A DNA stretch of 64,000 bases from NCBI GenBank assembly GCA_031002005.1, contig JARYHS010008074.1:266849930-266913929 (forward strand). The letters run 5' to 3'. How positions within the stretch are numbered: the first letter of the stretch is position 1; the number at the start of each line of letters is the position of its first letter. Both the position numbers and the translations under genes were made by a program. This document shows, piece by piece, positions 43,602 to 55,057 of the stretch. This stretch comes from Vandiemenella viatica. Lineage: Eukaryota; Arthropoda; Insecta; Orthoptera; Morabidae. Under the pieces are notes generated by a model, which saw only the letters and a list, made by a program, of their open reading frames with translations, ran no database searches and was not told the origin of the DNA.

Positions 43602-45299
43602 CAGGGTGTCCAGAAAAGGACTCCCTGATTTCAAAATTAAATATCTCGAAAACAAAGATCGATAGAGGAATGCAGTAAACGGTATGTTTATTGTGACAGC
43701 TGTAATAAGAGTATTTTTATTTTTTTTTTTTTATTTTATTTTATGGCTTTAGCCAAAGGCTAATACAGCCAATAACATCATACAATATATTCGAGTTAAT
43801 TTTAAATTACACCTTTAGTACACTTAATATACAGGGAGATTATCTTGACCGATTTCTTGCTCGGAACTGAGAGAGATTGCATCAGAGAAGTTATATCAGT
43901 TATATTCAGACCATCATCTAGCAGTTGTTTCCTCGCTGATTGATGTTGCTTGCAGCTCAGCATGAAGTGATAAATATCCTCTACAGAATTACACGATGGG
44001 CACATCGGCGAATCCACCAACCGCATGACGTATTTTTTGTCACGTAATAAAGTGTGTCCTGTCCTGAGTCTGTTCATTAGAGTAATTTCTTTCCTGTTCA
44101 GTTCTAGTTGAGCGTACCATGGCTTGCTTACTATGTTGTTGCAGATAGCTCTATACCAAAGTCCCTTTCCCTGGCAGTCGGCAAACCATCTCTTCTCCCA
44201 CTCAGTCCTAACCATGTCGGTAACAATGGCCTTGAAGTCTGTACAGGGTACCGAAACTTTTTCTGTTTCTGCAGCAGTAAGGTGGTGACGTGCTGTTCTA
44301 TCCGCTGCCTCATTTCCCGACACCCCAACATGGCTCGGTACCCACTGGAACTGCACTTGTATTCCTTCTACCGATAACTTCTGAAGTTCCCTGGCTATGT
44401 CATAAACTAAATAGTTCCGGCATCTTCCTTTTGATACTTCCATTATTGCCTGTAGGCTTGGAACCTATCTAATTATCACAAAACACCTTCACTTGTGGAT
44501 TTCTTTCAAACAACAGCTCAGTGGGCCATTTACAGTTCAGATATCAATGACTCGTATAGTGAGGAACAACTATGGCAACGGTCAGATCTATCCCCTCTAG
44601 TTCACATTTACCTTATGACAGACCTATTAGTGAAAAAAGATCACAGTGAGGAGGAACTGAAGTGCCTCACACTAGAAGCACTGAACTCGAGATGGAAGGC
44701 ATGGCACAAAATTTTTACAGACGGCTCAAAGGAAAAAGGAAAGGCTTCCGCTGCTGCATTTGTAGACCCTGGTCGCTGCGTTCACGAAGCTTACAGGTTA
44801 CCAGGACAGTTTTCGACGTTCTCCTCAGAGCTTTATGCCATTCTAAAAGCGCTGCAATACATTCATTCAACAGCTCATTCAAATACAGTGATTTGTACAG
44901 ATTCTGTAATAAGTGTATACAGCAGTGTGAAATAATAGTTACAAAAGCTGCTAACAGATGGCGCCTTACGCTGTACAGCTCATATCAGCATACATAAGTG
45001 AAATAATCGTATGAAAACAATCTTTGCAAACAATCACATCACAATGTTTTCAAAATGTTCACTTCCTTTCACGTTTCAATGGTGGAACTGATCGCCCTGA
45101 GCTTCGGATCACTATTTAGGCATTACGTATGGCGATTATAGCGCCATCTGTTAGCAGCTTTTGTAACTATTATTTCACACTGCTGTATACACTTCTTACA
45201 GATGTCATAATAAACATACCGTTTACTGCATTCCTCTATCGATCTTTGTTTTGGAAATATTTAATTTTGAAATCAGGGAGTCCTTTTCTGGACACCCTG
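43602..45299. mobile_element. Foldback MITE with TA duplication (mariner-type ends)
   Basis: Ends CAGGGTGTCCAGAAAAGGAC (43602) and the same in reverse at 45299, flanked by TA. After removing the internal LINE (43710-44903) and one copy of its duplication, the left arm (43602-43709 plus 44914-44966) pairs with the right arm (45133-45299) for about 160 bp. The unpaired centre is about 165 bp, total near 494 bp. No transposase. The right end lies about 335 bp upstream of the EloA start codon. Confidence 0.88.
43710..44903 (-). mobile_element. Twin-primed LINE with RNase H and zinc knuckle
   Basis: Flanked by CTGTAATAAG at 43700-43709 and 44904-44913, with a T-rich 3' tail (43712-43740). The 3' part is on the - strand (44464-43802): SLQAIMEVSKGRC, WVPSHVGVSGNEAADRTA, a CCHC knuckle (CPSCNSVEDIYHFMLSC) and a stop at 43802. 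The 5' part is inverted on the + strand (44495-44903): FTDGSKEKGKASAAAFVD, FSTFSSELYAILKAL and VICTDS. Joined by position they make one RNase H domain with its D, E, D and D residues present. An inverted 5' part inside one duplication is the signature of twin priming. RNase H plus CCHC suggests an I-group LINE. Confidence 0.88.
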
Positions 45300-45633
45300 T
45301 ATATACCTGTTTAATACCGCTTCTACAATCGTTTCTTGAACCTGCTTAATTAGAAATAGTGTCGTACCGCTGATCTAAAATTAAAACGTTTAATGTCTTT
45401 TGAAGATCTTTGATTGAATACATTATGATGGACTATGACGTATCATATGTCTCTGATATGTTAGGAATACGCAGAGCGATGTATAAATATAGGAAAATGA
45501 TAACCATCCAATTATGACAATGTAGTATCAATGCATTTATATCTTTTTTCATGTATTAATTCAATGAGGAAGTAAAGTTTTAACTGAATGTACCAAAGAA
45601 AGAGGTTACACCTACTTTGACCTCAAACTACAG
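45300..45633 (+). promoter_or_regulatory. EloA: Presumed EloA promoter and 5' leader
   Basis: About 330 bp between the foldback MITE and the EloA start. TATAAATATAGG at 45481-45492 is a possible TATA-like element 155 bp upstream of the ATG, but housekeeping insect promoters often lack TATA. A 5' leader intron cannot be excluded (CAAACTACAG ends at 45633). Confidence 0.35.
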
Positions 45634-45708
45634 ATGGTAATGCAAAATGTCGGTGATCGATGTGATTCGGCATTACCAACGAAGCATAGAAAATTGCGCG
45701 GAAGATGA
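45634..45708 (+). other. Upstream ORF overlapping the EloA start
   Basis: ATGGTAATG (45634) opens a 24-codon frame, out of register with EloA, that runs across the EloA ATG (45647) and stops at TGA 45706-45708, 7 nt before the splice donor. If the transcript starts upstream, ribosomes would meet these two ATGs first, and EloA would need leaky scanning. Confidence 0.5.
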
Positions 45709-45715
45709 GAAACGG
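45647..45715 (+). CDS. EloA: Elongin-A, coding exon 1
   Basis: ATG at 45647 encodes MSVIDVIRHYQRSIENCAED and ends EKR at 45715, followed by the donor GTGAG. The phase-0 end joins the phase-0 start of the exon at 51122 to give ...EDEKR|MLHCINKLSRL. Elongin-A proteins of insects start with an IRHYQRSI-type helix before the TFIIS-N domain. The match of sequence, phase and orientation makes this the first coding exon. The intron that follows is about 5.4 kb. Confidence 0.88.
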
Positions 45716-47154
45716 GTGAGGTTATCTACTTTTTGCGGTTCACGTGTATATTTTAAATTTGAGTATAATGTTAGTTCAAAACATTACTCGAATGACGAGA
45801 CTTGGGTGTGATGGAAATGATCTTGAACCGAATTGTGAGATACGAATTTACACTTAATGATTCTGAATTTGTTTTGGAATGTATTATTCGTGTCAGGGAT
45901 GTTACCGACTTTAAATAAACTGAACAATGTGCTTGTGTATTTTGACAGTTCTTAGTCATTTCAAGAAAGATGTTGCCAATTGCTGCTCTTTCCTTTATTT
46001 TTCCAGATGAACGTTCTATGTTTCTCCCAATTTTATTATGTGTCCATGTAATGACGAAAAATGAATTTTAATAATGTATCTTCCTCAATACTACGAATTG
46101 AAAAAATCCATTCCTATTTTTTTTTTTATTGCAATACATCGCATAGGCCTACTCGGGTGCAATTCCTTTGCAACTTCCTTTTGCATTTAACAATTTTTTT
46201 ACTATAATTCTTTACCATTTAAGATAAATTTTTCATCGCCTGTATGGATAATAAATCGACAGAATTTTGCATTGGATTGCATTTTAAAATGCTATCATTC
46301 GGTTTGTGGATGTACAATCTTTTACATTGATCCTGCTCATGAAATGACAGTTTGAAGCAAATCGATGACAGCTTTATTCCTTGTCTATGATTAGGACTAT
46401 TAAATGTTATGAATCAATTGTATATTATCTGTGTGAAAATTACAATTTATTAATCCTTTTAATGCCATGAGATATTCTAAATGGTAACCTCTTGTCATTT
46501 AAACAAATATTAAGTGAAATTATACTTGGTGGAGTACAATTACAAAACTGAAGAGTTGGCACTCAATTTTATAATAGTTTTAACAAAGATCATATGCTAT
46601 AAGTTAGGCTGGTTTTGTGATGTCTAGATATACTGTAAAATTCTGTTAGGCTGCTTATTTTTCATAGTTAAAACTATAATTGATCTTTAATAGAGTAAAG
46701 CTATATGTTCAGATGGAATGTGACATCACTGAGTCAGAGAAGTCCTGCTTATTGGCCTAGTAATCATATCAGCATATACTGTGTTTGATTAATTGCAATT
46801 CTGTGAAGAATTGATGTCATGATAGTGCAGTTGTCAAGTGCAAGACAACACTAGATATAGTTTCTGAAGTAATTTTAGGAGTGTTGTGCTGGAACAGGAT
46901 GTATTACAACCCAATTACTGCTTGTGGTTGACTGTTGCAGTATTATAATGTCATAAGTCAGTGGGGAGCAATGTTTTGTAGCAGAGTTGTGCTTTTTGAT
47001 AGACCTGGTTAAATATTATGTAATGTCCATTCCATTCAGCATTTCATCCAAGAAACAAATGCAGCCAGTTTTAAAGATTTATAAGCACAGATCATGATAA
47101 TGGTGAATGTATCTTTGTGCATGCATTAGAAGATTTGCATTTCAAGTGGCAAGT

Positions 47155-47420
47155 GCAGGCTGCTGTTAGGTTGAAATTCAGCTTGGGGCAGAATGACAAC
47201 AGATATTCTGTAGTAGAACATGAAACATGAATAGTTTAGTATTTATTTTTTAAATTTACGGGTTTATTGGAGATCGTGATTCGTCCACAACAATGTTAAA
47301 TAATATTGTTGGAATACTGATGCAGTAATTCGCAAGACGTATTATTTTCAAGCATTCATTCTGTTGTAATACAGCCTGGACCATTATTTTCAACCATAAA
47401 TTAGGTTGCAATACAGCTCG
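47155..47420. repeat. Repeat family A scraps in the EloA intron
   Basis: GCTGTTAGGTTGAAATTCAG with CTTGGGGCAGAATGACAACA (47160), GTTGTAATACAGCCTGGACC (47361) and GTTGCAATACAGCTCGGACC (47404) are three short copies of the GTTGAAATGCAGCCTGGACC lead of family A. Confidence 0.6.
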
Positions 47421-48229
47421 GACCAACATGAAACTGTTAAATGTATGTAAAAGTATTTCTAGTGGAGTCTTGTGTTTGACCACTGCAGTATTATGATGCT
47501 AACTCCAGGCGTAATCCCAATCTCCAGTAATCCCAAATTTACATTGCTGGAGTGAGTCTTGGTGTTTTTATTACTTAATTCGGCTAATAGTAAGACAATG
47601 TTTATTGTAATCTTTGCAGCCAGGATCAAAAAGAAATCTTACATGTTGCAGCATAAGATGTTTGACTTCAGTATTTATTTTTAATTTATATTTCATTGGT
47701 GCCAAATAATTGATGCAATTAATTCAGCTACTTGTAATTAATTACAACTGTATTGGAATCTGTAGCATTAGCCACAAATTTCATTTATCAAGGCTTATAA
47801 AGTTCAGGGAAACAAATAGCAGCAATAGTAAAAAGGCCATGTTTGCAACATTTTAATTTATCATGTTGGCAGCTGTGTGGATTTACAAATTTTTTCTCGA
47901 TTTCAATTGCAGCAATATCGTGTTCTAGAATGGATTGAGAAAATCTTTGTAATAATTGTACCCGAGACTGCTGATTAGGTCAGTAGATGTTAACATTGTT
48001 CACAAATTTGTGAGACTAGCTTCTTATAAATAATGATGCTTCTGTGGAACTGATGATAATTTAGATGAAGTCAGCTGTTTTAATATTACTTACACTTGGT
48101 AGATAGAAATTACTGGTGTAGCCAACCAGTTTAGTTTAAATTTTAGTTTTATTTCATTACAATAGGACATATGCACCGAAAACAATTTTTGTGCTAATTT
48201 TCTTTCAAATTTCATGAATTTTTATTTTA

Positions 48230-48932
48230 GTTACTTCAGCAGTTGGGATCAATTGTTCAGTACTTCTCTTTCCACTGCCTTACACCCTTACAGACTAAAG
48301 AAAACTTACCTATCCCTCATGCTTGAAACTGAGTTCTATCTTGTAATCATGGTCATCTCTTTTCTTTCACATTCTGCTCCTAATTTTTCTATTAGTATCC
48401 AATGAGTCCCCCTTTACCAGATTGCCTCAGTCACTCTCAGCAGTCTCCAAACCTGTCTCCTGTTTGCTGTGTCTGCAGTGGCGCAGCTGGGTCAACAAGG
48501 GACCCGGTGCAAATAATTTATTTTGGGCCCTCAGGCCAGATGGGTGGCCTTTTTTTTTGCTTTGTATTGCTGGTAGGGGGCCCCTGAGCTGAGGCTAGGA
48601 GCCCTTTAGTTGTGCTTTGGGGCCCTCTGAGCAGTGAGGGGCTTCTTGTGTCTATGGGGGCCCCTTAGATGACAGTAGAGGAAAAAGAAAGGTTGCCAGT
48701 TTGCTGTGAAGGCCCGTGTGGGCCCCCTGAACTGTGCTTGGGGGACCCCATGAGTGTAGGGGTCCCGGTGCACTGCACCGCCTAGCCCCATAGTAGCTAC
48801 GCCCCTGAGTGACTCTCATTGCAGGTCTCATATCAATTATTGTGTTCTATGATAATTTCCACAAATTGATCTAGCTGCCTTACCACAACACTCCTTTCAG
48901 CTCTTGTATTTGACACCTATAATCTTGCTCTC
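48230..48932 (-). pseudogene. CR1-like LINE fragment, MITE-interrupted
   Basis: 48270-48475 matches 60035-60190 (TTGAAACTGAGTTCTATCTT against CTGAAATCGAGTGCCAGTTT; ATCATGGTCATCTCTTTTC), and 48809-48930 matches 60190-60310 (GTGTTCTATGATAATTTCCA). The two halves are contiguous in the family, so the MITE at 48476-48807 arrived later. Confidence 0.75.
48476..48807. mobile_element. 332-bp GC-rich MITE, hAT-like ends
   Basis: Ends CAGTGGCGCAGCTGGGT and, in reverse, CAGGGGCGTAGCTACTATGG. The inside is rich in GGGCCCC blocks, unlike the AT-rich surroundings. The flanks TGTGTCTG and AGTGACTC agree at only five of eight bases, so the target duplication is uncertain. No coding. Confidence 0.7.
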
Positions 48933-48933
48933 A

Positions 48934-49075
48934 GTTTGCCAGAGTGGCTGCACATGTTAAAGCACCACCACTCTGGATGGGGAAGGTACATTGAAGCTTA
49001 GGTTTAAATTCTGAGCCCTGTCTATAGGCCATGCTGATTGTAGGTTTTAGACAGTTCACGCTATCACCATACTGT
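48934..49075 (+). mobile_element. tRNA-derived SINE (family 3)
   Basis: TTTGCCAGAGTGGCTGCACA resembles the start of a class II (Leu/Ser) tRNA, and AGGTTTAAATTCTGAGC resembles a B box. TGTAGGTTTTAGACAGTTCA follows. The same order occurs at 52485-52610. The ends are not defined. Confidence 0.6.
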
Positions 49076-50077
49076 AAAACTGAAAGTGACATGTTTATGG
49101 GTGTGGTTATGTCTGATGTTTAGGATGTGTGTTGGTATGCAGTTCCATATAGCTAGTGGTGTCCGGAAAACTCTTAACAGTAAAGCAGGACCTCTTCCTT
49201 TCTGCAAATCCCTAGATGAGAAATGACCTATCAACACAATATATGTAAGATATACTGCTAGCCTCAATCTACACTAAGACCCCACCTGTAAACCTGTCAC
49301 TTACAGTTTTCAAATTTACAATCAATTTGCATATATGTATTGTATGCTTTTCTCTCTTGTAACAAATCGAAATTATATTAACAAAAAAAAAAAAAAAAAT
49401 CATAGATTATTCTATCCCACAACTATTGTGGGCCAAATTTTGCACTCCACCTCTTCCTTCTTGTTTCATCTTTGGCTCATTCATTTGGTAAGTCTATCTT
49501 TCCCTCTGCCATTTATCCCCCTGCCATATGTCTTGCCTCCTACATGAGTAAAGTTATTAACCAAAATAATATAATATTTGTTTGTCTGCCTTCATCTGTG
49601 GTAAGTGATGGATTATTTTCCATATCCTATCTTATTTTCATTGCTTAGTGGCAGTTTACACTCTCACCATTATTTAATTTTTACAATAGTTAGAAACATT
49701 AACAAGTAAAGAATAGGAAGATGTTAGCAATTTGGACAGCGTGGTTCACTACCATTAAGGATGTCTTCCAGAAGGCAGGTTGTTGGGCACTGTTGGCAGT
49801 TGTATAGATGTTGGATGGTCTGTTCTGCCCCATTTTCACGTATGTTATTTGAATATTTGTGATAATGCCATCTTGCTAAATTATCTTTTGTCCTGCCCAC
49901 ACTACTACTCAGGCTTTAGTGCTCTTCATGTTTTCCAGTTAAGATTGCCACCTGGTGGTAGTGGCTCTATAGTGGGTAATCATTGACTAACCTGAGTCAA
50001 TCTCGCTTAACACAGTTTGTGCCGTGCAACTTCCAGAGGTACATCTAATGCAACCATTGTCTTCAGGAAACCTTTGA

Positions 50078-50340
50078 GCAGTCTGGTGTTTGATTGGGAA
50101 TCGAAAGGTCCTCGGTTCAGATCCCTTTCTTGGTGGGGAATTTCATAGGCCCTTAACCTGACCTTCACCTCTGGCATATCTTGCTGTGAACATACTTCCA
50201 TGGTTTGGATTCCATGTTAAACTGTAGGTCCCCTGTACCTGGTAGGACTACCATTTTATGGTTGAGGCAGCTATGACAGGGCTGAAATACGCATCCAATA
50301 GAAAATCCTGTCACCAGGTCATTATGACCACACAAATTTT
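50078..50340 (+). mobile_element. tRNA-derived SINE (family 1)
   Basis: Decayed B box GGTTCAGATCCCTTTC, then GGCCCTTAACCTGACCTTCA, TTTGGATTCCATGTTAAACT, GTAGGTCCC and GTCACCAGGTCATTATGACC. The body matches 28690-28890 closely. Confidence 0.8.
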
Positions 50341-51121
50341 TTGTTATAGGAAACATTTCCTAGATTTAAACCTTTGTCTGGCAAGTAGATGTCTGAATAT
50401 TTTACTGTTTATCTTATTTCTAAAATATATCTACTGTTATCTTTCTGCTTTACCATGAGTATTTTTGTCCCCTCTCTTCGTATCTTTCAAATCCAAAATT
50501 TCTTCTGTGATTCGAGATTTTTATCAGTTTCAGTATCACCTTCATCCTACCCCTCTCTGCAGTGTATTCCATTTTCTTATGTTGAATTTCTTTTACGCTT
50601 AGTTTGCACACTGAAATTTTTTTAGTGTGCTTACTTAATGTTTGGTATTTGTTGTTTCCTGTTTTTCCTTTGATTTCAATCTGCACTTCATTTCTATCAG
50701 ATTGTGACCAGAATTATTAGGTTCCAGGGGTTGCTTTACAGCCAGTAACTTGGTTTCTGAGTATCTGTATTACTGTGAACTTACATAAAAGTAATTATAT
50801 CACTCAAAAAGGTGCATATTTTAATCTAACAGAATATAAGATGACATTACCCCTGGACTTATATGATCAATACAACAGTTAGTGTGGATACTTATAATAA
50901 TTGTGTATCTCAGTTAACCGGAGAAGAAGAAAGTAGTTCCAACAAAACCACATAGTTTGGTGTTGACATATATACAAGCAGTATATTATTTGCTATTAAT
51001 GATTGTTTCTAGAAAAATAATACTTTATAATCATTAAGTGGTATTTGCCTATTATTATTTTTGTTAGTTTCAGTTGACTCAGATGGTATTTTTTTAATAA
51101 CATTTTTGTTTTTTATTGCAG

Positions 51122-52328
51122 ATGCTTCACTGCATTAACAAACTTAGCCGTCTTCCTGTTACTGTGCAACATTTGAAAGAAACTGGTGTTGGGCGCACTG
51201 TTAATGCACTTCGAAAATATGAAGGTGAAGTGGGAGAAGCTGCAAAGTACACAGTTACAAAATGGAAAGCTATGGTAGCTGCAGAAGACTCAAGTGATGG
51301 GGGAGGTGAAGAAGAAGAAGAAGAAAGAGGTGATTGCGGAGAGGGAGAAGATGATTCAGATGAAAGAGTACAGTATACAGCTGAAACAGAAATGGAGGCA
51401 GAAGATATGAATAATGTTAGTTGTAGAGAGGAACTATATGAGGAATTAGTTAAAAAACACGGTGAAAAAAAAAGTCACAGGGAAGAACACACGAGAAACA
51501 AAAAGGATTATAACAGCAGGACAGAAAAAGAGAACAGTAGGCAAGAAACTAAGTCTCACAAAGAAAAATCTAATAATGAAAAAGAAAACAGCAGTAGAAA
51601 GTACAAAGAGAGTTCCAAGCACCGTGAAAGTAAAAATTCTCAAAAGAGGAAGAAGGAAGGTGATCACAGGAAAGAAGAAAAGCGTAAGAAGGTTGATAGT
51701 GATAATCAAATTCCCTCGGAAAGTGAACAGTCAGAATCAGAAGATATACATATTGATGAGCGAGTAGCTGAAGAGAACATTGTTTCAGGGGAAAGTGATG
51801 AAAATGAAAATTACAATAGAAAAGGTAGTTGCGATTTGAGAGAGAAAAAGTTACAATCTCCAGCGGATGTCTCACATTCAAAGAACAGTAGTAGTAGTAG
51901 TAACAGTCATCACCATCGTAGTCGTCATCACAGGGAGTCACATCACAAACATGAGAAACACAAAGAAAGGAAATCTCAAAGCAGTAATAAACACACAAAG
52001 AGTGACATTGTTGATGTAACTGAAAAAAGTGGTAATGGTTATTTGAAAGAAAAGCATGCAAAACATAAGGAAGCTATAAATGAAATTAAGGATTCTAAAC
52101 ACATGGACACTGAAAACAAATCTGGAGGAAAAAAAGAAAAAAGTGATAGTGAGAGGCATAAATCCCATTCTTTTTCAAAAGCAGACTGTAAGAAAAGTGG
52201 TAAAGATAAAGGTAGCAATAACTCAAATAAAAAAAGCAGATCTGTAGATAGTAACAATAAGGATATAAAGGAAAAGAAGAAAAAGAAGACTGAATTTGAA
52301 GAAGATGATGGTATCAGTTCTTTATCAG
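51122..52328 (+). CDS. EloA: Elongin-A, exon 2 (TFIIS-N domain and charged region)
   Basis: Acceptor TTTTTTATTGCAG (ending 51121), donor TCAG|GTAAGC (52329). The exon starts MLHCINKLSRLPVTVQHLKE, TGVGRTVNALRKYEG, EVGEAAKYTVTKWKAMVAAE, a TFIIS N-terminal (LW) domain as in Elongin-A. Elongin-A stimulates RNA polymerase II elongation with Elongin B/C and also works in a ubiquitin ligase. About 335 residues follow, dominated by E, K, S and H: an EEEEEE acidic patch, RKK-type nuclear signals and the His/Ser run SSSSSNSHHHRSRHHRE. The exon ends DDGISSLS in phase 1. The Elongin-A central region and BC box must be on later exons, not seen here. Long - strand frames here are shadows. Confidence 0.93.
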
Positions 52329-53713
52329 GTAAGCACATGTAAAGGAAATATATCTACATATAATATTAGTGACTAACACTTTTGACACCAGCCAGAATAC
52401 CACAAAAAACTATGAAAGTAGCACATAGTGTGTTGTTCATCACTGGCCTTTCCATCAGCAATTGACGTCTTTGACCTTAGTGAACACATACCAGTGTGGT
52501 TGCATGTGTTAAGGTGCCACCAATTTTGGAACTGAGAGGTACAAAGTTGGCATGTTTGAGTCCTGATTACAGTTTTTAGGCAGTTTTCTGCAATTGTCAA
52601 GACAAATGCTGGGAGATCCGCAATTTCGGTCTCATAAACTACACATTACACAAACAAAAAATATGCTTATCACATACAGAACATAGTTGCACATATTTTA
52701 TAGAGGTATAGCAACACATTTGATTCTTGACAAGACTATGAAAGTCCTAGTGAGCCGGTAGTCTGACTTGTAAAAAAATCCTTTAAAATTAAGCACAAAC
52801 TTCTAGAAACAGGAAGTGCAAATGACTTTACCATGAAAGTGGGAAAAAATCTATCAAAAGGTTGATGATCATAATATCAACTTTTTTCAGCTTTCCAACA
52901 TGTCGACATTCTATTTCCTCTATTTGCTTATTTAGCTTTAAAATTCTTTCTTCTTCTGCTCTGCCTTAATGTTCCAGTCCGTTTTTTCTGTATTGTTCTT
53001 TTTCTTCTATCAAGTCTATGTGTAGCTCATTTCATATCAGTTCATTTATTATTTTGGCAATTTCAGTAATCCCTTCAGAAATTTCATTAAAATGCTCATA
53101 GCCTTTGAACTTCTGTCTGTGTTGAAACCAATATAACAGCATAAGGAAGCTGAACTCTTTTGTCTACTCTGGCTTTACTTTAAAAACCATTGTAGATTAT
53201 CCCACATACCAGTAATTCTGAATTGTTGATTTTAGTGTTGATATGTTGTCCTAAAATGTATGACCTCTTTTGATGGTTGCTCTTTTAATATTATTTTTGT
53301 TATCTCTCTTCCTCTGCTGTTATTTTGATTTTCTACATTGAATTCTTTCCATCGTATCTTGCTACTGTTTAATAAGTAACTTTGTTTTTGTATCTCTCCT
53401 TAAGTTGAGGCAGTCACCACTGTTTCATATGCAAATTACAATATGTTAAGCAAAAGGTTTTTATACATTCAGATCCCATTTAATTTTGCTTATCTCTGTT
53501 TACTCTACTGCAAATGTTACATTTTTATGAAGTCCTTTTCTGATATAGAACTATATAACATGATAAAAAATTCTCATAGATACCAGTTACATCACTAGAA
53601 AAAGAGTAAAAAGTTAGCCTATTTGTGATAATTTCAAAGAATCGATTTTTATCTTGTTGCTGTTTAATGATTATTGTCAAGACATGACAACTTCTATTGG
53701 ACATAAATAATTA
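52329..53713 (+). other. EloA: EloA intron 2 (start), one SINE
   Basis: Apart from the family 3 SINE at 52485-52610, no exon is recognised, including no continuation of the Elongin-A frame. The end of this intron is not located. Confidence 0.55.
52485..52610 (+). mobile_element. tRNA-derived SINE (family 3)
   Basis: CAGTGTGGTTGCATGTGTTA, AAGGTGCCACCAATTTTGG, GCATGTTTGAGTCCTGATTA (B-box-like) and CAGTTTTTAGGCAGTTTTC follow the order of the copy at 48934. Confidence 0.6.
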
Positions 53714-53715
53714 TA

Positions 53716-55057
53716 CAGGGTTTTTGTAAATGAATACGGGGGTTTTAACGCTTTGTAGTACTTATTACATTAAACATAAAATTGTAATTACTACATAAAA
53801 TGAAAGAGCAACTCAAACATTCATATCTACAAGCTTACAAGTGTTCAGTGTGAGCATCTCTCGTCACAAGGCACACATCAAGGTGATAGCCCAATTCCTC
53901 CCAAACGTTGATTAGTTTTTGTGGTGTAATTGTTGTAACAGCTTCCTCAATCCTGTTTCTTAGGTTGGGCCCATCAGCTGGTAGCGAAGGTGATCCTTTA
54001 TGAACCCCCCCCCCCCCTCTCCAGGTAGAAATCACATGTCGTCAGATCGGGAGAACGTGGAGGCCATGCGGAACAAGCTCTGTCCCTGGGCTCTTTGCGG
54101 CCGATCAAGCAGTCTGGTACAGTGACGTTCATCTGATCACTTATGTCATTATGCCAGTGAGGTGGTGCACCATCTTGTTGCCACATAAATTTATTTGGTC
54201 TTCTACCAATTGGGGGAATAGCCATAATTGTAGAGCATCAACGTAGGAAGTACCAGTTACAGTTATTTCTCCAAAGAAAAAACTGCCATAAACTTTCCGC
54301 TGAGAAATGGCACAAAAAACATTCAGTTAAGAGAGTCTCATTCCAACTGTACCATCTCGTGAGGATTTTCTGAGCCCCAGATGTGTATATTATTAGTGTT
54401 CACATGTGCACTGAGGTGAAATGTCGATTCATCACTGAAAACAACATGATCCAGAAAATCGTCATTGTGCAACAACATTTCACGTGCAAAGTTGGCATGT
54501 AAACCATGGTCTGTAGGCTTTAGAACCTGTGATGACTGCAAATGGTAAGGATTTTTCCATAAAGGACATTTCCATAAAACTTTTCAAACAGTCATCCCCA
54601 GAATTGCTATTCACGACTAGCCTTCCAAATTGATTTCTTCAGGCTACGCTTGAAAGACTCTCACTCGCTCAACACTCTTCATAAACCCTTGGTCATCCCG
54701 TACTCTTCCCTTTGCAAAGGCAGCTGGTATTTTCAAACTGATGGTATCATCTCCGGATGTTTTTATAACTTGGGGGATCACGGCTGAACTTAATATGGAA
54801 TGCTCGTTGCACAGTAACTACGGATTCAGTCTTTGCAAACTGCAGAATACAAAAAGCTTTCTGTTTACTATTCGCCATTTTTACTACTAGCACTTTCTAA
54901 TGGATGATGGAAGACATTGCGTGCACATGCGCACTGGTACCAACAAACAGAACTGTTTGAGTAGCTCTTTCATTTAATGTATTAATTATAATTTAACGTT
55001 TTATGTAATCAATACTACAACACGTTAAAACCCGGATGTTCATTTAGAAACATCCGG
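53716..55057 (-). mobile_element. Tc1/mariner transposon with decayed transposase
   Basis: TA-flanked inverted ends of about 45 bp: CAGGGTTTTTGTAAATGAAT against, in reverse, CCGGATGTTTCTAAATGAAC, both continuing GGGTTTTAACG. The - strand fragments in order are VFSDESTFHLS (first D), WQQDGAPPHWHNDI (second D), WPPRSPDLTTCDFYL (third D) and EELGYHLDVCLVTRDAHTEHL. The spacing from second to third D is 46 residues, longer than the 34 of classic mariner. A C run (54005-54018) breaks the frame, among other defects. Confidence 0.88.

Larger units (their letters stand above)
45716..51121 (+). other. EloA: EloA intron 1
   Basis: 5,406 bp with GT...AG ends. It contains family A scraps (47155-47420), a - strand CR1-like fragment with a MITE inside, a family 3 SINE, an A17 run (49383-49399) and a family 1 SINE. 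45720-47150 and 50345-51100 show no repeat or gene that I recognise. Confidence 0.85.

Noticed and set aside
51446..52338. Long - strand frames opposite EloA exon 2
   Set aside because: Artefacts of the purine-rich (Lys/Glu) coding strand.
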